From assembly GCA_963691655.1 (NCBI GenBank), contig OY829329.1:64846852-64910851 (forward strand): 64,000 nt of DNA, written 5' to 3'. A model generated the notes under the pieces. It saw only the letters and a list, made by a program, of their open reading frames with translations, had not been told where the DNA came from and did not search any database. This document shows, one piece after another, positions 58,096-64,000 of the stretch (within the stretch, counting starts at the first letter, position 1; every line of letters starts with the position of its first letter). The stretch is from Toxonevra muliebris (Eukaryota; Arthropoda; Insecta; Diptera; Pallopteridae). Position numbers and translations under genes: made by a program.

Positions 58096-60278
58096 CATAT
58101 GTTCATATCAGTTTCAAAGACCATTGATAGCCACGTACCCCTACGTGCGTGTCGTAGTACAAATAGCACTTGTCCTTGGTTTACGCACTCGGTGAGGCTA
58201 GCATTAAAGAAGCGTCATAAAAGTTATAATAAATGGAAGAGAAATCCTACAGAACAAAAGCTTGACTGCTGAAGAAGATGTTCTTCACATCCAAGCTGAA
58301 TCCTTCATTACCCCCTAAACAATTATGGTCCAATTTAAGGGAAATTGGTGTGCGTAAATTTAAATCCGGTGTGTGTGGGATTGATCCCAATGCACTCAAT
58401 GATTACTTTGTATGCGGTTCTCAATCAAATTCACCCAAGTTCTCTGATCATATGAATACTACCAAATCTCCTGCTGGGTTCCAGTTTGATGCCGTGTGTG
58501 AAACGGATGTGGCTCGCTGCATAAAGAAAATTAGATCGAATGCTATCGGAGTAGATGGTATTTCTATAAAATTTATAAAACTCATAACACCCTATGTTCT
58601 CAGTCCTCTGACACACATTATTAATCACTGCATCACTAGCTCTCGTTTCCCTGAAATTTGGAAAGTGGCTAAAGTTATTCCGATAGCAAAAATATCGATG
58701 GCCTCAACACCAGCTGATTTCCGCCCTATTAGTATATTGTCATCTCTATCCAAAGTCTGTGAATCACTCATGGCTGAACAGATTTCTAGTAACCTTAGTG
58801 AGTCTAGCCTTTTATCTCCTCTCCAGTCTGGTTTCCGCTCTGGACACAGTTGTTCCACTGCTGTTGTAAAAATTCTGGACGATATTAGAACACCATATGA
58901 TAAGGGTCATCTCACTTTATTATGCCTCTTAGATTTCTCTAAAACATTTGATAGCATTAGTCACTCTCTGCTTTGCAGAAAGTTGAAACAATGCTTTGGA
59001 TTCTCAGACACAGCGGTACGGTTGATGGAAAGCTATTTAGAAGGTAGATCTCAAAGAGTAAAGATTGGTAATGCTTATTCGATGTACAAGACAGTAAATA
59101 GAGGTGTGCCTCAAGGCTCTGTTCTTGGTCCGCTTCTTTTTACTATGTTTTTAAATGATATTTTTGCTGTTTGTAGTCATGTCTCCATGCATGCTCATGC
59201 TGATGACCTCCAGATATACTTATCTAGACCTATAGGTCTTGTTGAGGATTTATGTGCACGAGTAAATGAAGATTTATGTACAATTAGCAAGTGGGCTAGT
59301 GATAACATGCTCAAATTAAATCCAATTAAATCATTTGTTCTGCCTATCTCGCAAGCGTCTTACTTACACACCGATATTCCCCCCCATTGTTCTCAATGGA
59401 ACCGAGCTGAAGTTCGTTAATAAGGTCAGGAGCCTTGGATTTATTATTAATTCATATCTTTCGTGTGATGATCAAATTAACTCTGTGGTGAGTAAAGCGT
59501 ACGTGGTCCTGCGAAATCTTAGGATGGCTGCTGCATTTGTACCGTGTGAAACTAAACGTAAGCTAGTGTTGAAACTACTAGTGCCTATAATTACCTACTC
59601 GGAAGTTGTTTATAGTAAACTTGACTCAAGGTCTTCACACAAACTTCTCGTTGCATTTAACAATGCTGCTCGCTACATATATGGTGTAAAAAAGTTCGAA
59701 CATATCTCGGTTTATAGTAAGAAAATTCTTGGTCTTGACCTCTTCGGATACCTTGATGTCAGGAACTGTATCTTTTTGCTTAGGCTCATTTATACACAGA
59801 GCCCCAATTATTTGTATGAAAAGCTTCAATTCTGTAAATCAAGCAGAAGTATAAACCTTCAAATCCATAGCCATAACTTTAGAAATTCAAGTAGGCTATT
59901 TTTTGTTAGCGCTATAAGGTTATGGAATTCATTGCCATCTAACATTAAGACAGTTTCAAATTTCAAAAACTTTAAGCATTTAGTTCTTCAACATTTTTCC
60001 TAGTCTATTTCTCTTTTTTCTCTCTTTCTCTCTTTTTCTTCTTTTAATTACTTTATTTCTTCATTTGTTCCTTTCCTTTAGATCACCTTTAACCCTATTT
60101 AATTTTAATATTAATTTCTTATTAAATTCATCATCTTATTTGACATTTAGCTTATATTAAGCAAATTGTTGTTAATAACTTTACTAAATATTTTGTTATA
60201 TTATAATAATAATTTGCGCATGTAAAAGATCATGTCTTAGATGCGAATACTCTCTAAATAAATATAAATATAAAAAAA
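58096..60278 (+). mobile_element. CR1/L2-type LINE, 5'-truncated, 2183 bp
   Basis: Exact 8-bp duplications, ttgtacta, lie at 58088-58095 and 60279-60286. The 3' end is an A-rich tail (aaataaatataaatataaaa and more). The element holds the broken RT described in the next entry and a T-rich 3' UTR from 60004. It is inserted at or near the 3' edge of LINE B, because the duplicated site is also the conserved end shared with LINE A. The endonuclease domain is missing through 5' truncation; only its linker (CPWFTHSVRLALKKRHKSY, about 58175-58230) remains. Confidence 0.85.
58157..60003 (+). pseudogene. LINE reverse transcriptase, two frameshifts
   Basis: The first readable part is the linker at about 58157-58270. 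A frame shift leads to the main RT frame (58278-59420) with ADFRPISILSSLSKVCE, the palm motif LLDFSKTFDSISH, GVPQGSVLGPLLF and the active site HADD in place of the usual YADD. A second shift near 59340 moves the frame to 59335-60003, which holds VRSLGFIINSYLSCDDQI, YGVKKFEHISVY and the family-typical RLWNSLPSNIK near the end. There is no RNase H. The layout fits the CR1/L2/Kiri side of the Jockey superfamily. It is not functional in this copy. Confidence 0.88.
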
Positions 60279-62008
60279 TTGTACTATATCCAAGACAGAA
60301 TCGGTAGAAGAAAGTAGACGGACAGGAAAGATATGAGAAGGGATAAATGGAAGGTCTAAGGTCTCTCAATCTTGAACATATTTGTTTCACTGATGAACCT
60401 TAGAAGCTCAGTAAGAGGGAGAATATGGATATTATTCAAACTCAAGACATCACTACCCAACAGCTTTAATCTGATTCTCGCAAACGCCAGGTTATGCTCC
60501 GTAGTAACGTCGTCCTCAAGACACGATTGGCAGGTTGGATCGGTGATGACGCCCATGTTGATCATGTGCTGACCTAATGTGTTATGCCTGATGATGATAT
60601 CCCCTAGTAATCTCAAGTCTTTTCTTCTCAGTTTCAGAAAAAATTTCGGTGATAGGTTATCTCGCGAAGCACTTTTCGGTTCTGCAGGAGTCAAGCTTGG
60701 ACCATCATTCACTATGGATATGACCTACGAAATCGTTGATCGAACGCATGACCTCCCCAGAGCTTACGGCAAGAAAAGGTTCCGGAGCCCATGGCGCAAT
60801 TGCACAACCTTCAATAGCTATTATTATTATTAGTATTAGAGGAGCCCAACCAGGCAGGCACTGCGACCTAAAAGATCTTTTGGGCCATTCCCCATTTTAT
60901 GACAAAAGACGTTCGGCTGACCTAATAAAAGTCAAGACATCTTTCGTAGAAGACGATTTTATGTGATCAGCCGTCACAAACGAATTATCAAAGATTCTTC
61001 CTCTGAGCCGAGCCAAGGCCGGACACTCACACAGAATGTGAAGTGTCGTCTCGTCATCTTCCATAAGGTCAAGTTTGGAATAAGAGATGGGCTGATTTTG
61101 GGCAAGCGGAATGGTGAGAGCTTTTGCCTGTCTTAAACCCGGGATAGAATTCCAATACTCTAGCCATTTTGCCTTAGACCACTCCTCAACGATAGATTTC
61201 GTAGAGGCCCAGCCGATTCCGCAAAACGGATCGGGGCCAAAGTGCTTGGTAGATGAACCTTGCCTAGCCAGTTCATCGGCGGCTTCATTACCAGCAATGT
61301 CATGGTGGCCGGGTACCCAACAAAGCGTAACTTTGTTACGGGTAGACAAGCGCTGGAGACTATCAAAACACTCTTTGACCAGTTTAGACGAAAAACTCCA
61401 TGAAGAGAGTGCTAAGAGAGCCGCCTTGCTATCTGAGAAAATTACTATATTTGCGCCTTTAAGACCTTTTCTACAGGTTTATATTAGCGCAGGTCTCAAT
61501 TGCGTATATTTCTGCTTGAAAGACACTGGGCCAAATAACCAGAGGGATTGAGATTCTAGTATTGGGTCCAGCAACTCCGGCACCAGAACCACAGTCCATT
61601 TTCGAGCCGTCTGTATACCAATTGAGAGCAAAGGGACCGAAATCGGGACATTGGCCATCCCATTCGGACCTGGAAGGAAGAATGATGTTGATAGCTAGCT
61701 CATCAGCTAATTCATTCCCTGCAATACTATAGTGTCCTGGAACCCATATAAGGCATAAGTTGTTGTGTTTTGCAACACTATTTAGCTTTGCCTTATACTC
61801 GCTGACTAATTTTGAGGAGCTGACTGGGTTAGCAAGAGCCTTCAGTGCAGTTTGGCTATCTCTGCAGATGCCCATGCACTTCCCATGCCACCTCATCTCA
61901 ATTATCCAGCTCACCACGTCTAGGATGGCGAAAACCTCCGTTGTGAAGACTGACGCCATCTTTCCAGTGGAAAAAGAGTGATTGGTCTCATCGTCCAAGT
62001 ACCAACCG
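60279..62008 (-). pseudogene. Non-LTR retrotransposon B (same family as A), split
   Basis: The 3' part (60279-60820) contains NMGVITDPTCQSCLEDD and matches the end of LINE A at 28043. The 5' part (61691-62008) holds RNase H pieces: DGWYLDDETNHSF, CRDSQTALKALAN and IWVPGHYSIAGNELADELA. The two parts are separated by the nested element 60821-61690. Homology with LINE A stops at 62008, the truncation point. Confidence 0.88.
60821..61690 (-). mobile_element. Nested I-like LINE fragment, 870 bp
   Basis: It lies inside LINE B between exact 7-bp duplications, atagcta, at 60814-60820 and 61691-61697. Its 3' end in minus direction is a (TAA)n tail (seen on the plus strand as ttattattattag), a feature of I-factor type elements. 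The coding part is RNase H: NWYTDGSKMDCGSGAGV, VFQAEIYAIE, a frameshift near 61475, FSDSKAALLALSSW, WVPGHHDIAGNEAADELARQ, and a C-terminal Cys block (HILCECPALARL). A deletion has removed the region just before ISYSKLD. One open frame runs by chance across the left junction into LINE B. Confidence 0.88.
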
Positions 62009-63957
62009 TCTCCTTTCATATGCGCAGAGAAAATCTATTCATGTAAAATTAAATTGTGAAAATATTTTTAAAGAAAAAATGATTTCCAATAATTAAAAAA
62101 TCCAACTCTATCAACAACAACACCAAACTCAAAATAAAACAAAACAAACAAAAAAAAGAAGAAAAATAGAACAAACAATAATTTTTAAGGTCTTGTCAAT
62201 TGCACTCTGATTGTGAATGCAAAATAAACAAACCAAACAAACAAACAAACAAAAAAAAATAGCGGAAAAAAATAATAAAACACCCAGAGCACAGAAAAAA
62301 CACAATAGACCCATGAATTTATTTACATTCTCTTCAGTTTACAATCCACTGGATGCATAAACAATTTATCTTTGAACTGTCAAAATTAAATCCAGGGCAG
62401 AGTTACATAACCATAAAAGGCAAGCAAGGCAAGGCAAGTATGCAACAAAGGCAGGCAGGCAGGCAGGCAGGAAGGCACACCAAATTGCACAGGACAGCAC
62501 AGAGAGTCTAGTCAACCAGCCAGTGAGTGAGAGGAGAAATGTAACCCGACAACATTGCAAATAAATGGCACACACACACACACACACACATATACCCAAA
62601 CATGCAGATGCATATGCATACGAATACGATGAGTACCTACACATATATACATACATATTCGAATGCATGCAACAAAAAAAAAAATCTCCACTCTTCTCGG
62701 AGATAAGCGAAGAATTGTGCGACAAAATCGGAAATGGGGCAATCATAAATTTACACACAGATATGGGTGCAAAAAGAAGAAATTCAATACTCGAGTCGAT
62801 GCTGTGTGTATGTATGTCTCTCTCTCTCTCTGAGCGTTTGTGAATTGTGTATATGTGTCTACAATTTACGGCATTGCTGGCAATAAAAACAATAACAACA
62901 ACAACAACTGTAACCAAACTTATACTGGTACGAGTACATAGTAGAAGTACAAAAACATTCGACACACACACACACACACACACACGCAAGCAAATAAATG
63001 AAAATAACTGCGAATGAAAGTTGTACGCCAAACTAAAATGCTAAAGTTTTCGCTTCGATTTAATGCGAATGCAATTCGAATACAATGGGCATGAAAGTTA
63101 GTTGTTTGCTGGCTGACGTCGTCGCCACACCCCTGCACACATACATACATACATACATACTTACATACAGGCACACAAACATAGATGACTATGGATGATG
63201 TTGTTGATGAGGATGACGATGAAGATGACGATGGTTGCCCGGTAGCTATGTATGTTTGTATGTATATGTATATTTAGTAGTTGAGCATGGGCTTGGTAAG
63301 CTAAGCTAAGCCGAGATTTGTGGTGCAGCGCAAATAGATTTCTAGCGTAGGGCATAAATAATACTCAGTCACTGCATTCGCAGAATGTTTGCTTGCTGTT
63401 TGCTGCATGTTGAAGGAATAAATGAATGAATATGTATGTATGAATGCATGAAGGGATGAAGAAATGAATGTTGAGTTTTCTTTTCTTTCTTTTTTTTTTG
63501 GGTGTGGCAGCCTAGGATATTCCTTGCCACTAGTATAATGCAATCGCATTTCGTATTCGAAATGCGAATTTCAAAATGACATGAATTTCAACACGCAAAA
63601 ACCAAAAAAAAAAAATACACAAGAAAAAAAAAAATGCACTCGTGTATAAATACTTGGTGTATAAGAAATCAAAGAAAAAGAGATGGCACTTTTGTGTACG
63701 TGTGTGTGTGTGTGCAGTTTAGATAATTCTGATTGTGAAAGACGCAAAAAAAAAAAATCAAACAAAAAATGTAGCAGCAAAACCGACAAAAATGCCATAA
63801 TCAAATGAATTATTATGCTTCAAATATAGTACATGGAATATTACTTTGCATTTCATGCAAAAGAAAATAAAACAGCGGCAAAAACTCTTGAACTCATCAA
63901 TACCACAACTCAATATATGCATATTTCATTAATTAAATTTTATGTAGTGTACACTAG
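62009..63957. other. Non-coding with microsatellites
   Basis: Contains (AGGC)n near 62450-62471, (CA)n at about 62563-62590 and 62961-62985, CATA near 63139-63161, and GAT/GAC patches near 63184-63231. The 221-codon minus frame at 62366-63031 reads through these tracts (VCVCV, YACAS) and is not called as a gene. Confidence 0.55.
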
Positions 63958-64000
63958 TGTCCGACCGAAGGTGATTTTTTGGCCGAAGACGAAGCCGAGG
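63958..64000. repeat. Start of a ggccgaa-type repeat, cut by window end
   Basis: The words gaccgaaggtga, ggccgaagacgaagcc and gagg suggest the beginning of a gccgaa-rich tandem repeat of a kind seen in fly genomes. Too little is in the window to define its unit. Confidence 0.35.

Noticed and set aside
62366..63031. 221-codon minus frame with Cys/Val and Tyr/Ala/Cys runs
   Set aside because: It reads through several (CA)n, AGGC and CATA microsatellites; the repeats explain its openness.

Overview
The window looks like intergenic or intronic DNA of a higher fly (Diptera, Brachycera). The evidence is an AT-rich background, dense CA, CATA, GTT and CT microsatellites, an Endonuclease G family gene with a 79-bp GT-AG intron, a mariner, P-like and hAT-like transposons, and dipteran-style non-LTR retrotransposons. 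I cannot name the species; a tephritid or a calyptrate fly would both fit. Only one gene appears intact: a two-exon EndoG-like nuclease on the minus strand at 17886-18927, encoding 320 residues. Almost everything else is mobile elements, their relics, or tandem repeats.

Layout, left part. 1873-2613 is a non-autonomous P-like element with an exact 8-bp target duplication. 3135-3440 is a tRNA-headed SINE with an 11-bp duplication. 4110-4690 holds two tandem foldback units. 6895-9035 is a T-rich degenerate tandem array. 11101-12356 is a complete but dead mariner with TIRs and a TA duplication. 12360-12750 is a GTAGAAAAA-type degenerate array, and 13160-13600 is a TIR-bounded element. 15365-16410 and 19160-19960 are two arrays of one degenerate 12-bp motif; between them lie a recent 215-bp tandem duplication and the nuclease gene. 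20166-22010 is an almost perfect 369-copy (TACTC)n satellite.

Middle part. 24970-25790 is a GC-richer island of unknown nature. 26495-26885 is a Tc1-like MITE. 28043-29625 is an internally deleted non-LTR retrotransposon with an RNase H domain. 30625-31045 is an 18-bp minisatellite. 33772-36093 is a hAT-type element with an exact 8-bp duplication that contains a LINE fragment lacking both ends. 36189-36611 is a short poly-A retroposon inserted in an older repeat. 41544-42585 is a second hAT-type family, repeated in inverted orientation and longer form at 55732-57238.

Right part. 47120-48158 is a third hAT copy that still carries a piece of hAT C-terminal dimerisation domain. 51980-53610 is the largest array of the 12-bp motif family, with 58-bp and 407-bp higher-order periods. 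53865-54331 is (AAAAAT)n. 58096-62008 is a nest of three retrotransposons: a CR1/L2-like LINE at the edge of an RNase H-bearing LINE, which is itself split by a third LINE with a (TAA)n tail.

The genes do not form a pathway. The biology of the window is accumulation, nesting and decay of transposons plus growth of simple arrays around one nuclease gene. Insertion sites were established by finding matching target-site duplications by eye, which gives good boundaries for nine elements. Family names rest on motifs and termini and have not been checked by a database search.
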